Origin: Allobosea sp.
GTDB lineage: Bacteria; Pseudomonadota; Alphaproteobacteria; Rhizobiales; Kaistiaceae
Direction: 5' to 3'
Assembly: GCA_017307955.1 (NCBI GenBank)
Contig: JAFKFV010000027.1
Coordinates: 1 to 38,247 of the forward strand
Length of the DNA stretch: 38,247 bases
Shown: positions 1 to 8,529 of the stretch, piece by piece
How positions within the stretch are numbered: position 1 is the stretch's first letter
Layout: each line of letters begins with the position of its first letter
Program-made: the position numbers and the translations under genes
Notes under the pieces: generated by a model
The model's database searches: none
The model's input: only the letters and a program-made list of their open reading frames with translations
Told to the model about the DNA's origin: nothing

Positions 1-200
1 ATCGCCTCGAAGGTGAGGCCGGCGGCCTCGATCCTCTCGACCAGCGCGCGGATGTCCGCTTCCTCCCAGAAACTGTCCCCGGGAAGGGTCGGATTGTTCA
101 TCTGGATGCCCGAGACGCCGATCTGCGCCGCGAAGCGCAGCTTCTCGTCCGTGAGCTCGTGGAACTGGCCGACGGCTATGCGCATCGCCGGTTGGGACAT
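1..200 (-). CDS. UxuA-like mannonate dehydratase family protein, N-terminal part (cut by window edge)
   Basis: The reverse strand reads in frame from an ATG at 200 to the left edge, giving about 66 residues. They begin MSQPAMRIAVGQF and continue with QIGVSGIQMNNP and RIEAAGLTFEA. This is the first beta-alpha unit of a xylose-isomerase-like TIM barrel as seen in UxuA-type mannonate dehydratases, which dehydrate D-mannonate to 2-keto-3-deoxygluconate in hexuronate breakdown. A GGAG ribosome site (209-212) sits 8 bases before the ATG. The catalytic half lies outside the window, so the exact reaction is not shown. It is divergent from the operon starting at 719, which carries a second UxuA-type gene. 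It could be another sugar-acid TIM-barrel enzyme. Confidence 0.72.
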   Translation of the reverse strand, partial: MSQPAMRIAVGQFHELTDEKLRFAAQIGVSGIQMNNPTLPGDSFWEEADIRALVERIEAAGLTFEA

Positions 201-718
201 GACGGTGACTCCATGCTGGGAAAGGCGCGGGCGACAGGCGCTACCTGCCGCCGAGCGGGTCTCGGAGGGCTCGATTAAGATTGACCAAGACGGCAAACTG
301 CCGTAACGCTTGGAGCAGTAATATACAAGAAGCGGTAAGCCTGATGAAGGTCAATATCGCTGCGGGAGGATGGAAAAATAACCGGGCCGCACGAGCCTGA
401 TCATTTCCATTTGATATGTATGATCTGCTCCTTGAGGTGGAGCGGATACAGATAGACGTTGTCGATCATGGATCGATGGCGGAAAGAACTGTTCGCCCGG
501 GATCGCAGTGGGAGTGTCGGCTCCCTTGCGGAGAGGAGTTCCGGGCGGGCGGGAAATCGCGGCGCGCCGGCGGCGGTCCCGGGAGGGGCGTCGCGGCGAT
601 GGGCGCGAGGCGTGGATCCGACGCTGAAGGAGGGATCTGGCAGGCGCGCCGGCGGCGCGCGAGGTCGGGGCAGACGGGGGTCTGCGCCAGGAACTATCTC
701 GAGGGAGGAAACTGTCAC
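201..718. other. Divergent intergenic control region with long GC-rich leader
   Basis: This 518-base gap separates the leftward UxuA-like gene from the rightward importer operon. Bases 270-440 are clearly more AT-rich than the surroundings and hold the promoter-like elements. Bases 440-718 are very GC-rich and would form a long leader for the operon at 719. The leader contains a hairpin (arms 644-650 and 654-660, loop GGC). It also holds two copies of a 15-base GC word (561-575 and 643-657). An inverted repeat GATCAT/ATGATC (399-404 and 420-425) surrounds a possible rightward -10 TATGAT at 419-424. I see no convincing gene here: open frames lack family likeness and good ribosome sites. Confidence 0.6.
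290..304. promoter_or_regulatory. Operator-like 15-bp palindrome
   Basis: ACGGCA-aac-TGCCGT is a perfect 6-bp inverted repeat with a 3-base centre. It lies just downstream of a possible leftward promoter (-10 TATATT at 320-325, weak -35 TTCATC at 343-348, spacing 17) that would serve the UxuA-like gene. The position fits a repressor site, but which regulator would bind is unknown. A small RNA hairpin is the alternative reading. Confidence 0.35.
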
Positions 719-2518
719 ATGGTGAAATTGAAAGCTCTCGCCGGCGTACTGCTGGCGGCGGCGGCGTTTGTCGCGCCGGCCGCGTCGTTCGCCGAAAGCC
801 CCGGCCTGCCGGCGGCCCAGGAAATCGTTCCCAAGGGCACGCTGCCCACGGTGCCGCGCAACCAGACGCTCAACCTCGCCTGGGGCGTGGCCGGCGGAAC
901 CTCGATCGGCACCACCAATCCGTGGGTGCTGCCGGGCTATACGCATCAGGAGGGCAACAACCTCCTGTTCGAGCCGCTGATGTATTTCTCCATCTTCAAG
1001 GATGGCGGCCAGTTCGTTCCGTGGCTGGCGGACAGCATGGAATATACCTCGCCCGACTTCACGTCGCTCGAGATCAAGCTCAACAAGGACGCCGCCTGGA
1101 GCGACGGCAAGCCGGTCACCGCGAAGGATGTCGTCTACACCTTCGAAGGGCAGATGAAATACGAGACGCTGCCCTACCACGCACACTTCCAGCAGTTCGT
1201 CGACAGCGTCACCGCCAAGGACGACAAGACGGTGGAAGTGAAGTTCAAGCAGCCGGCGCCGCGCTTCAAGTTCGAGGTGCTGACCGAGAAGTTCGATACC
1301 GGCCTGCCGATCGTTCCGGAGCATTGGGAAGCGGCGCAGGCCGATCCGACCAAGGCCGTCGGCCTCGACGAGATGCCGCATTCCGGCCCCTACAATGTCG
1401 TCGCCTGGAACGCGAACCAGAAGATCCTCGACCTCCGTCCGGACTGGTGGGCCGTCAAGGCCGGCCGCTCGCCCGAGCCGGCGGTGAAGCGCGTCGTCAT
1501 CGCCAATATCCTGAACCAGCCCATCGACACCGTCGCTCAGCGGCTCGTGAACAACGAGTTCGATTCCTCGGTCGACATGCGCGCCCAGGTGATCGGCAAC
1601 ATCCTGGAGCAGAACAAGGACGTCCAGTCCTGGACGGGCACCGAGTCGCCCTATGGCTATCTCGACTGGTGGCCGAACTCGCTCTGGATGAACACCCAGC
1701 TGGAGCCCTACAACGATCCGAACATCCGCAAGGCGATCAGCCTCGCGATCGACCGCGACCGGATCAACGAGGTGCTCTATGACGGCGCCGAGATCGCGAC
1801 GATCTATCCCTTCCCGCTCTATCCCAACCTTCAGAAATTCGCCGACAGCCCGGCCGTGAAGGCCGAGCAGGAGAAGTATCAGCCCGGCAAGTTCGACCCG
1901 GACGAGAGCGCCAAGCTCATGGAAGCGGCGGGCTGGAAGAAGAACGGCGACGAGCTCTGGGAGAAGGACGGCAAGACCTTCGACGCCACGATCCAGGCCT
2001 TCGAGTCGATCCATGGCGACATCGCGCCGGTTCTCGCCGAGATGCTCCGTCAGGCGGGCTTCGACGCCAATGTCAATTTCGGCACCGATGCCTACCAGAA
2101 CATGGTCGACGGCAAGCCCGGGCTCTATCTCTTCGGCCATGGCGCGAGCCTCTACGATCCCTTCGAGGCGCTGAACCTGTTCCACGGCAAGTACAGCAAC
2201 ACGATCGGCTCGGCGGCGGGCAACAACCGCTTCTCGCGCTACAAGAACCCCGAGTTCGACGCGATCCTCGACGAGATCTCGCCGCTCGATTCCTCCGATC
2301 CGAAGTTCCAGGAAGGTGCCGCGAAGGCTCTCGGCATCTACTGGCGCGACACGATCGACGTGCCGGTCATCCAGTGGCTGCATCGCATTCCCTACAACAA
2401 CCACTACTGGAAGAACTGGCCGAGCTCCACCAACGTCGCCGGCGGTACCAATGGCGCGTTCTGGGCCCATACCGGCCTCCTGGTGATCACCGGCCTGCAG
2501 CCCTCGGGCGCGCAGTAA
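719..2518 (+). CDS. ABC transporter substrate-binding protein, SBP_bac_5 (Opp/Dpp-type) family
   Basis: This 599-residue periplasmic binding protein is the solute receptor of the importer encoded just downstream. The chosen ATG at 719 gives a typical Sec signal peptide: a basic MVKLK start, a hydrophobic stretch rich in Leu and Ala, and likely cleavage after ASFA. It is preceded by a strong GAGGGAGGA site. An in-frame extension to 416 would put an Arg/Gly-rich, non-export sequence in front and is rejected. Family features include the WSDGKPVTAKDVVYTFE block, typical of SBP_bac_5 proteins, and an ISLAIDRDRI block. The family binds peptides, nickel, oligosaccharides and sugar acids. Sugar-acid enzymes in the same operon suggest an oligosaccharide or uronate conjugate rather than a peptide, which is inference. 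Confidence 0.9.
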   Translation: MVKLKALAGVLLAAAAFVAPAASFAESPGLPAAQEIVPKGTLPTVPRNQTLNLAWGVAGGTSIGTTNPWVLPGYTHQEGNNLLFEPLMYFSIFKDGGQFVPWLADSMEYTSPDFTSLEIKLNKDAAWSDGKPVTAKDVVYTFEGQMKYETLPYHAHFQQFVDSVTAKDDKTVEVKFKQPAPRFKFEVLTEKFDTGLPIVPEHWEAAQADPTKAVGLDEMPHSGPYNVVAWNANQKILDLRPDWWAVKAGRSPEPAVKRVVIANILNQPIDTVAQRLVNNEFDSSVDMRAQVIGNILEQNKDVQSWTGTESPYGYLDWWPNSLWMNTQLEPYNDPNIRKAISLAIDRDRINEVLYDGAEIATIYPFPLYPNLQKFADSPAVKAEQEKYQPGKFDPDESAKLMEAAGWKKNGDELWEKDGKTFDATIQAFESIHGDIAPVLAEMLRQAGFDANVNFGTDAYQNMVDGKPGLYLFGHGASLYDPFEALNLFHGKYSNTIGSAAGNNRFSRYKNPEFDAILDEISPLDSSDPKFQEGAAKALGIYWRDTIDVPVIQWLHRIPYNNHYWKNWPSSTNVAGGTNGAFWAHTGLLVITGLQPSGAQ

Positions 2519-2526
2519 AGCCGGAA

Positions 2527-2616
2527 GGGCAGGGCGCGGACGACGCTTCGCCCCGCCCCGTCCCTCAATGGATCACCCTTGCCAAAACGGCGCGCGCTCC
2601 TTTCGGCGCGCGCGCC
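2527..2616 (+). terminator. Intercistronic GC-rich hairpins after the binding-protein gene
   Basis: Two strong hairpins fill the 154-base gap between the binding protein and the first permease. The first has arms 2527-2536 and 2549-2558 (10 bp with one A/C mismatch). The second has perfect 9-bp arms, 2589-2597 (GGCGCGCGC) and 2608-2616. No U-run follows, so they are more likely processing, stability or partial attenuation elements than full terminators. Confidence 0.5.
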
Positions 2617-2672
2617 TCCCGGCAGCAGGCATCCCGGTCGCCCATGGCGCACCGAGGCGAGAGACCGATCCC

Positions 2673-3671
2673 GTGAACCTCAAGCTCGTGGCCAAGCGCC
2701 TCATCTTCCTCGTCGTGGTTATCTGGGCCGCGTCGACGATCGTTTTCTTCATCCCGCGCCTCTCGAGCCGCAACGCGCTGCGCGAGCGCTTCGGCGAACT
2801 GGCCCGGACCGGCGGCTTCTCGCCGGCCGATCTCGAGAAGATCATCGCCTCGATGCAGCAGCAGTTCGGTCTCGACCGGCCGCTCTACGAGCAATACTGG
2901 ACCTATCTTGGCAATATCCTCCGGCTCGACTTCGGCTATTCGCTCTATCGCTATCCGACGACGGTGACGGAGCTGATCGCGCAGTCGCTGCCCTGGACGA
3001 TCGGCCTGCTGCTCGTCACCACCATCCTTGCCTTCGTGATCGGCAATTTCCTCGGCGCGGTCGCGGCCTGGCCGCGCGCGCCCGGCTGGATGCGCGGCAT
3101 CGCGACGCCGTTCATTCTCCTGACCGGCGTGCCGCCCGTCATCATGGGCATCCTGCTTCTGTTCTTCGTCGGCTTCCGCTGGAAGCTCTTGCCGCTCGGC
3201 GGCGCCTATTCGGTCGGCACGGTGCCGACCTTCTCGATCGGCTTCATCCTCGACCTCCTTCAGCACCAGATCCTGCCCGGGCTCGCGCTCGTGCTCGGCT
3301 CGGTCGGTGGCTGGGTGCTCTCGATGCGCGGCATGGGCGTCACCATCCAGGGCGAGGACTATGTGAACTTCGCCGAGCACAAGGGCCTCACGGCCGGGCG
3401 CATCTTTCGCGACTACTATCTGCGCAACGCCATGCTGCCGCAGATCACCGGCCTCGCTCTGGCGCTCGGCAGCGTCGTCACCTCGGCCATCATCGTCGAG
3501 GGCCTGTTCGGCCTGCCCGGCATCGGCACGATGCTGAACCTCGCGATCCGGTCGAACGACTTCCCGACGATCTACGGGATCGTCCTCTTCATCACCATCG
3601 CGGTGGCGGTGCTCATGACGGCGGTGGAGTTCCTCTACCCGCTGCTCGACCCGCGCGTGCGCAATTCCTGA
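2673..3671 (+). CDS. ABC transporter permease, DppB/OppB type
   Basis: This inner-membrane subunit (332 residues from a GTG start) belongs to the DppB/OppB permease family. The start VNLKLVAKRLIFLVVV places the first membrane helix directly at the N-terminus, as in the family. The longer in-frame version from 2568 adds an Arg-rich, unrelated stretch and is not preferred. Several hydrophobic helices follow, with the cytoplasmic coupling loop near GLTAGRIFRDYYLRNAMLPQ, which contacts the ATPases. The C-terminus ends YPLLDPRVRNS, typical of DppB. It pairs with the next gene, 12 bases downstream, to form the translocation channel. Substrate is set by the binding protein and is unknown. Confidence 0.9.
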   Translation: MNLKLVAKRLIFLVVVIWAASTIVFFIPRLSSRNALRERFGELARTGGFSPADLEKIIASMQQQFGLDRPLYEQYWTYLGNILRLDFGYSLYRYPTTVTELIAQSLPWTIGLLLVTTILAFVIGNFLGAVAAWPRAPGWMRGIATPFILLTGVPPVIMGILLLFFVGFRWKLLPLGGAYSVGTVPTFSIGFILDLLQHQILPGLALVLGSVGGWVLSMRGMGVTIQGEDYVNFAEHKGLTAGRIFRDYYLRNAMLPQITGLALALGSVVTSAIIVEGLFGLPGIGTMLNLAIRSNDFPTIYGIVLFITIAVAVLMTAVEFLYPLLDPRVRNS

Positions 3672-3683
3672 GGAGCGAGAGCC

Positions 3684-4595
3684 ATGTCGACTGTCGCGCT
3701 GTCCCCGCCCGCCGCCGAGACCAGGGTCGAACGCCCCGGCAAGTTCGTCCTGTTCCTGCGCTATCTGCGCCGCAACAAGGGCCTCGCCATCGGCGTCCTG
3801 ATCCTGCTCGGCCTCGTCGCGTTCACGGTGATCGGCCTTCTGACGATCAACCCGAAGCACGCCTATCCGCTCTCGGTCGCCGCCAAGAGGCCGCCGAGCC
3901 TCAAATACCCGTTCGGGACCGACTTCTTCGGCCGAGACCTCTATGCCGCCATGGTCGTCGGCATGTGGCAGACGGCGGCGATCGGCCTTCTCGCCGGCGG
4001 CATCGGCACCCTGATCGGTGTCGTTCTCGGCTTCATGTCGGCCTATTTCGGCTCCTGGACCGACGCGACCATCCGCACCATCTGCCAGGTGCTGACGCCG
4101 ATCCCGGTCCTGCTCATCCAGGTCGTCATCGCCGGCTCGCTCGACAAGCGCGACGTGACCATCCTCACCATGGCCTTCATCGTCGTGCTGCTCGCCTGGA
4201 TGGGGCCGACGCTCGTCATCCGCTCGCAGGTGCTGACGATGAAGGAGCGGCAGTTCGTCTCCGTCGCCAAGCTCTCCGGCGTCAGCGACATGGGCATCAT
4301 CTTCAAGGAGATCCTGCCTAATCTCCTGCCCTTCATCGCCGCCGCCTTCGTGGCGCAGGTCTTCGCGGCGGTGTTCGCTGCCTTCTATCTCGCGGTGCTC
4401 GGCCTCGGGCCGCTGCGCGAGCCGCTGCTCGGCAATCTCATCTGGGCGGCGCAGTCGCAGGGCGCCTTCTTCAACGGCTGGTGGTGGTGGCCGATCATCC
4501 CCTCGGTGGCGATGATCCTCATCCTCGGCTCGCTCGCGCTCATCAATATGGGCCTCGACGAACTGGCCAATCCCCGCGTGCGCAGGACGGAGTGA
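3684..4595 (+). CDS. ABC transporter permease, DppC/OppC type
   Basis: This 303-residue inner-membrane permease is the second channel subunit. An N-terminal cytoplasmic stretch leads into a first helix (GLAIGVLILLGLVAFTVIGL). Then comes the DppC hallmark, a large periplasmic loop ending in FGTDFFGRDLYA. The core helices follow, with the coupling loop near VSVAKLSGVSDMGIIFKEILPN, and the end ELANPRVRR is family-typical. The start has a GAGGAGCGAGAGCC ribosome region. It lies 12 bases after the DppB-like gene and 5 bases before the ATPase gene, so the transporter genes are co-transcribed. Confidence 0.9.
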   Translation: MSTVALSPPAAETRVERPGKFVLFLRYLRRNKGLAIGVLILLGLVAFTVIGLLTINPKHAYPLSVAAKRPPSLKYPFGTDFFGRDLYAAMVVGMWQTAAIGLLAGGIGTLIGVVLGFMSAYFGSWTDATIRTICQVLTPIPVLLIQVVIAGSLDKRDVTILTMAFIVVLLAWMGPTLVIRSQVLTMKERQFVSVAKLSGVSDMGIIFKEILPNLLPFIAAAFVAQVFAAVFAAFYLAVLGLGPLREPLLGNLIWAAQSQGAFFNGWWWWPIIPSVAMILILGSLALINMGLDELANPRVRRTE

Positions 4596-4600
4596 CGGAT

Positions 4601-5620
4601 ATGGAAGCAACGCTCGTGCGAAACGCGCCGGCCGGCGCGCCGCGCCGCGCGGTCGCGGATCCGGTTCTGACCGTCCGCAATCTCGAGGTCACCTATTACA
4701 CCGACAGCGGCCGCGCCAAGGCGCTCGACGATGTCTCCTTCACGCTGAATGCCGGCGAGAAGCTCGGCATGGTCGGCGAGTCGGGCTCCGGCAAGAGCAC
4801 GCTGGCGCTCGCCATGATGCGCATGATCAAGCCGCCGGGCCGCATCGAGGGCGGCGCGGTGGTGGTCGGCGGCGCCGACCTGATGGCGCTCGACGCGGAA
4901 GGCATGCGCAAGGCGCGACTCTCGCGCATCGCCTATATCCCGCAAGGCGCGATGAACTCGCTCAATCCGGTGATGCGCATCGGCGCGCAGATGGTCGATG
5001 CCGTGCGCTCGCATCTGCCCTCGGAGCCGAAGGCGGCGGTCGAGGCGCGCTGCAAGCGGGCGCTGCAATCCGTCGATCTCGATGCCGGCGTCTTCCGCAT
5101 GTATGCGCACGAGCTTTCGGGCGGCATGAAGCAGCGCGTCTGCATCGCGATCGGCATCCTGCTCGACCCCTATGTCATCATCGCCGACGAGCCTACCAGC
5201 GCGCTCGATGTGGTGACGCAGCGCCAGGTCATGGAGACGATCGACAATGTCCAGAAGGCCATCAACGCGGCGGTGATCCTCATCGGCCACGACATGGGCC
5301 TGATGGCGCAGTTCGTCGACAAGGTGGCGGTGATGTATGCCGGCCGCCTCGTCGAGGTCTCGACGGTGCGCGAGATGTTCACCGATCCGAAGCACCCCTA
5401 TTCGCAGGCGCTGATCTCCAGCCTGCCGAGCCTCGACAACAAGGGCGTCTTCCAGGGCATCCCCGGTCTTGCCCCGTCGCTGCTGCGGCTGCCCTCCGGC
5501 TGCGCCTTCCATCCGCGCTGCGACAAGGCGATGGGCATCTGCTCGACGCTGCGCCCGGAGCCGCTGACGCTGGCCAGCGGCCGGCGCGTCACCTGCCACC
5601 TCTATGACGGAGCCGCCTGA
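4601..5620 (+). CDS. ABC transporter ATP-binding protein, DppD/OppD type
   Basis: This cytoplasmic ATPase subunit (339 residues) powers the importer. Visible motifs are Walker A GESGSGKS (59-66), signature LSGGMKQR (172-179) and Walker B with ADEPTSALD (195-203). The C-terminal oligopeptide-transport domain carries four cysteines in the pattern GCAFHPRC, then GIC, then TC. In some DppD/OppD relatives this arrangement holds an Fe-S cluster. The ATG at 4601 gives the normal family length; the frame is open upstream into the permease gene, but that extension is not needed. The gene directly follows the DppC-like permease and abuts the second ATPase. Confidence 0.92.
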   Translation: MEATLVRNAPAGAPRRAVADPVLTVRNLEVTYYTDSGRAKALDDVSFTLNAGEKLGMVGESGSGKSTLALAMMRMIKPPGRIEGGAVVVGGADLMALDAEGMRKARLSRIAYIPQGAMNSLNPVMRIGAQMVDAVRSHLPSEPKAAVEARCKRALQSVDLDAGVFRMYAHELSGGMKQRVCIAIGILLDPYVIIADEPTSALDVVTQRQVMETIDNVQKAINAAVILIGHDMGLMAQFVDKVAVMYAGRLVEVSTVREMFTDPKHPYSQALISSLPSLDNKGVFQGIPGLAPSLLRLPSGCAFHPRCDKAMGICSTLRPEPLTLASGRRVTCHLYDGAA

Positions 5621-5621
5621 G

Positions 5622-6626
5622 ATGGCCGATCTGCTGCGCCTCGAAAACGTCTCCAAGGTCTACTCCCGCGGTCTCATCAGCTCGCACGCCACGGTCGCGC
5701 TCAAGGATTTCTCGCTGACGCTGAAGGAGGACGAGCCGACGATCCTCACGGTCGCCGGCGAGAGCGGCAGCGGCAAGACGACGCTCGCCATGCTGCTGCT
5801 CGGCTTCATCCATCAGACCGCCGGCCGCATCATCTATCGCGGCAAGGATGTCGCGAAGCTGCATGGCGCGGACAAGCTCGCCTATCGCCGCGAGGTGCAG
5901 GCGGTGTTCCAGGATCCGTTCGCGGTGTTCAATCCGTTCTACACGGTCGATCACCTGCTTTCGGTGCCGATCCGCCACTTCAAGCTGGCCGGTACCAAGG
6001 CCGAGGCGCGGCGCAAGATGGAGGAAGCGCTGACCGCGGTCGGCCTGCGCCCCGAGGATATCCTTGGCCGCTTCCCGCACCAGCTTTCCGGCGGCCAGCG
6101 CCAGCGCATCAATGTCGCGCGCGCGCTGCTCCTGAAGCCGCGTCTCCTCATCGCCGACGAGCCGGTGTCGATGGTCGATGCCTCGCTGCGCGCGACCATC
6201 CTCGAGACATTGCGGAACCTGCAGCGCGATCACGGCGTCTCGATCATCTACATCACCCATGACCTCACCACCGCCTTCCACATCGCGAAGTCGATCATCG
6301 TGCTTTATCGCGGCTCGGTGATGGAGGCGGGCGATGTCGACCAGGTGATCAAGGATCCGCAGCACCCCTATACGCAGCTCCTCGTCGACTCGATCCCCTG
6401 GCCCAATCTCGACCAGCGCTGGGGCGCGCAGCCGATCAAGGCGCGCGAGGTCGGCGGCAGCTCGGAAGGCTGCCGTTTCCGCCCGCGCTGCCCCAAGGCG
6501 ATGGATATCTGCAAAGAGGAGCCGCCGCTGTTCCGGCTCGGCGACAAGCATGCCGATGCCTGCTTCCTGCATGACAGCCAGCCCAAGATGCCGCCCGAGC
6601 GGCTCTCCGAGCTCCTGCCCGTCTGA
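5622..6626 (+). CDS. ABC transporter ATP-binding protein, DppF/OppF type
   Basis: This is the second ATPase (334 residues), expected to form a heterodimer with the preceding one. Motifs are Walker A GESGSGKT (46-53), signature LSGGQRQR (155-162) and Walker B IADEPVSMVD (177-186). The C-terminal extension again holds four cysteines (GCRFRPRC, DIC, DAC). The chosen ATG at 5622 has GGAG about 9 bases before it and starts one base after the upstream stop. An in-frame ATG at 5604 would add six residues and overlap the previous gene. It completes a five-gene importer. Confidence 0.92.
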   Translation: MADLLRLENVSKVYSRGLISSHATVALKDFSLTLKEDEPTILTVAGESGSGKTTLAMLLLGFIHQTAGRIIYRGKDVAKLHGADKLAYRREVQAVFQDPFAVFNPFYTVDHLLSVPIRHFKLAGTKAEARRKMEEALTAVGLRPEDILGRFPHQLSGGQRQRINVARALLLKPRLLIADEPVSMVDASLRATILETLRNLQRDHGVSIIYITHDLTTAFHIAKSIIVLYRGSVMEAGDVDQVIKDPQHPYTQLLVDSIPWPNLDQRWGAQPIKAREVGGSSEGCRFRPRCPKAMDICKEEPPLFRLGDKHADACFLHDSQPKMPPERLSELLPV

Positions 6627-6682
6627 TCCGCCCCTCGCCACCCTTCCGGCCCGACCCGCCGGCCAATCCGAAGTCCGTATCC

Positions 6683-7645
6683 ATGCTCGAAATCGCTGAA
6701 TTCATCGCCCCGACGCCGACGCCGGTCTGGCGCCTTGCTCGCCAAGCGGGCGTCGACCTTGCCGTTGGCGGCCTGCCGCCGGCCGACCTCCTGGAGGGCG
6801 AGGAGCCCTGGGATCTCGGCCCGCTCACGCGCATGAAGGCGCGCTACGAGGCGGCCGGCTTCAAGCTGGTGGTCATCGAGGCGCGCCCGCCGCTCAACAA
6901 GGCGAAGCGCGGCCTGCCGGGCCGCGACGAGGAGATCGAGACGGTTTGCCGGCTCATCACCAATATGGGCGCGCTCGGCATCCCGGTCTGGTGCTACGAG
7001 TGGATGACCGATTTCAACTGGGTCCGCACCGACCTCGCCAGGCCCTCCCGCGGCGGCTCGGTCGTCACCGCGTTCAACGCCGCCGACGTGACGCCCGAGC
7101 CGACCGAATTTGGCACGATCAGCGAGGAGACCCTCTGGGAGACGCTCGCCTATTTCCTCAAGAAGGTGCTTCCCGTTGCCGAGAAGGCGGGCGTCAAGCT
7201 GGCGATGCATCCCGACGATCCGCCACTCTCGCCGATCCGCGGGGTCGGGCGCATCATGCGCAGCGTCGAGAACTTCCAGCGCCTTCTCGACCTCGATCCG
7301 AGCCCGATGAACGGCATCACGCTCTGCCAGGGCAATTTCACGCTGATGACCGACGATCTGCCCGCGGTCATCCGCCGGTTCGGCAACAAGATCTTCTTCG
7401 TGCATTTCCGCGACGTGCGCGGCACGCCGTCGAGCTTCGAGGAAACCTGGCACGACGCCGGCAAGACCGACATGCTCGCCTGCATGAAGGCCTATCGCGA
7501 CATCGGCTTCGATGGCGTTCTGCGGCCGGACCATGTGCCGACGGTCGAGGGCGACAGCAATGACGATGCCGGCTACTCGGCCTTCGGGCGGCTCTATGCC
7601 ATCGGCTATATCCGCGGCCTGCACCAGGCCGTCTACGCGTCGTGA
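6683..7645 (+). CDS. uxuA: UxuA-family mannonate dehydratase
   Basis: This 320-residue TIM-barrel enzyme of the UxuA family is expected to remove water from D-mannonate, giving 2-keto-3-deoxy-D-gluconate. Family landmarks are MHPDDPP (His176), GITLCQGNF (Cys215), VHFRDVRG (His241) and RPDHVPT (Asp283). Together these match the His-Cys-His-Asp metal site known for UxuA. It is shorter than the E. coli enzyme (about 390 residues), and the N-terminal region is compact. The 56-base gap before it has no obvious ribosome site. It is the first catabolic gene after the transporter genes. Because a ManD-type enzyme is encoded two genes later, one of the two may act on a different aldonate. Confidence 0.8.
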   Translation: MLEIAEFIAPTPTPVWRLARQAGVDLAVGGLPPADLLEGEEPWDLGPLTRMKARYEAAGFKLVVIEARPPLNKAKRGLPGRDEEIETVCRLITNMGALGIPVWCYEWMTDFNWVRTDLARPSRGGSVVTAFNAADVTPEPTEFGTISEETLWETLAYFLKKVLPVAEKAGVKLAMHPDDPPLSPIRGVGRIMRSVENFQRLLDLDPSPMNGITLCQGNFTLMTDDLPAVIRRFGNKIFFVHFRDVRGTPSSFEETWHDAGKTDMLACMKAYRDIGFDGVLRPDHVPTVEGDSNDDAGYSAFGRLYAIGYIRGLHQAVYAS

Positions 7646-7662
7646 CCGGAGAGGATGAGAGC

Positions 7663-8508
7663 ATGACCGAAGCAGCGACGCACACCATCGCGGTCACCGG
7701 CGGGACGGGCCGCATCGGCCGCGCCATCCTCGCCGAGGCGCTGAAGCGCGGCCACAATGTCGTCAGCATCGACCGCGTCGCGCCGGCCGAGCCTCCGGCC
7801 GACGAGCGGCTCCGCTTCGTCGAGGCCGATATCGCCGACTACGAAGCTCTCGCCGCGGCCTTCGCGGGCTGCGACGCGTTGATCCATATGGCGGCCATCC
7901 CCTCGCCGGGCCGCCATCCGGGCCATGTCGTGCACAACAACAATGTCGTCGGCAGCTACAACGCGCTCGCCGCCTCGGCCGAGCTCGGCATCCGCCGCAT
8001 CGCCCAGGCCTCCAGCGTCAACGCCATCGGCCTCTCCTTCAGCCGCGAGGCGCATTTCGACTATTTCCCGATCGACGAGCTTCACGCGAATTACAGCGAG
8101 GAGCCCTACAGCATGTCGAAATGGATCTGCGAGCAGCAGGCCGACGCCTTCGCCCGCCGCTACGAGGATATCCGCATCGCCTCGATGCGCTTCCATCTCG
8201 TGGTCGAGGAACGGGATCAGGCGGTGGCGGTGTTCGGCGAGCCGATCGCCGACATCGCCAAGCATCTCTGGGCCTATACGCTCGCCAATGCCGCGGCGCG
8301 GGCCTGCATCCAGGCGCTCGACGCGCCCTTCATCGGCCATGAGGTCTTTTACATCGCCGCGCCCGACACGCTGCTCGAGATGCCGACGCTGGACGTGGCG
8401 GCGCGGTTTTTCCCGGATGTCCCGGTGCGCGGCGATCTCTCCGGCCGCCGCAGCTTCTTCTCCTCCGCCAAGGCCGAGCGGATGCTCGGCTGGCGCCACG
8501 ACGAATAA
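7663..8508 (+). CDS. NAD(P)-dependent SDR / epimerase-family dehydrogenase
   Basis: This 281-residue extended short-chain dehydrogenase has a Rossmann start VTGGTGRIG (11-19) and a Ser118, Tyr149, Lys153 active triad (ASSVN and PYSMSK). The ATG at 7663 is preceded by GGAGAGG at a good distance; an in-frame GTG at 7642 overlaps the previous stop and is less likely. The family includes uronate dehydrogenase, sugar epimerases and aldose dehydrogenases. With a lactonase and aldonate dehydratases in the same operon, oxidation of a sugar or uronate to its lactone is a sensible guess. The sequence alone does not prove this. Confidence 0.75.
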   Translation: MTEAATHTIAVTGGTGRIGRAILAEALKRGHNVVSIDRVAPAEPPADERLRFVEADIADYEALAAAFAGCDALIHMAAIPSPGRHPGHVVHNNNVVGSYNALAASAELGIRRIAQASSVNAIGLSFSREAHFDYFPIDELHANYSEEPYSMSKWICEQQADAFARRYEDIRIASMRFHLVVEERDQAVAVFGEPIADIAKHLWAYTLANAAARACIQALDAPFIGHEVFYIAAPDTLLEMPTLDVAARFFPDVPVRGDLSGRRSFFSSAKAERMLGWRHDE

Positions 8509-8529
8509 TCCCGCCAGGAACACGCGCGA

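Noticed and set aside
561..657. Two copies of a 15-base GC word in the leader (561-575 and 643-657)
   Set aside because: Simple GC-rich sequence can repeat by chance and the word contains a self-complementary octamer. I treat it as composition, not a mobile or attachment site.
416..718. N-terminal extension of the first binding protein
   Set aside because: It would place an Arg/Gly-rich stretch before the signal peptide. The ATG at 719 has a strong ribosome site.
401..2470. Long open frame (about 689 codons) antisense to the first binding-protein gene
   Set aside because: High GC keeps the mirror frame open. The product is rich in Arg, Leu, Val and Asp without family likeness, and the sense gene has a signal peptide and clear motifs.
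2565..4610. Long antisense frame across the two permease genes
   Set aside because: It is highly charged, repetitive in Asp, Glu, Arg and His, and lies opposite two clear permeases; a GC artefact.
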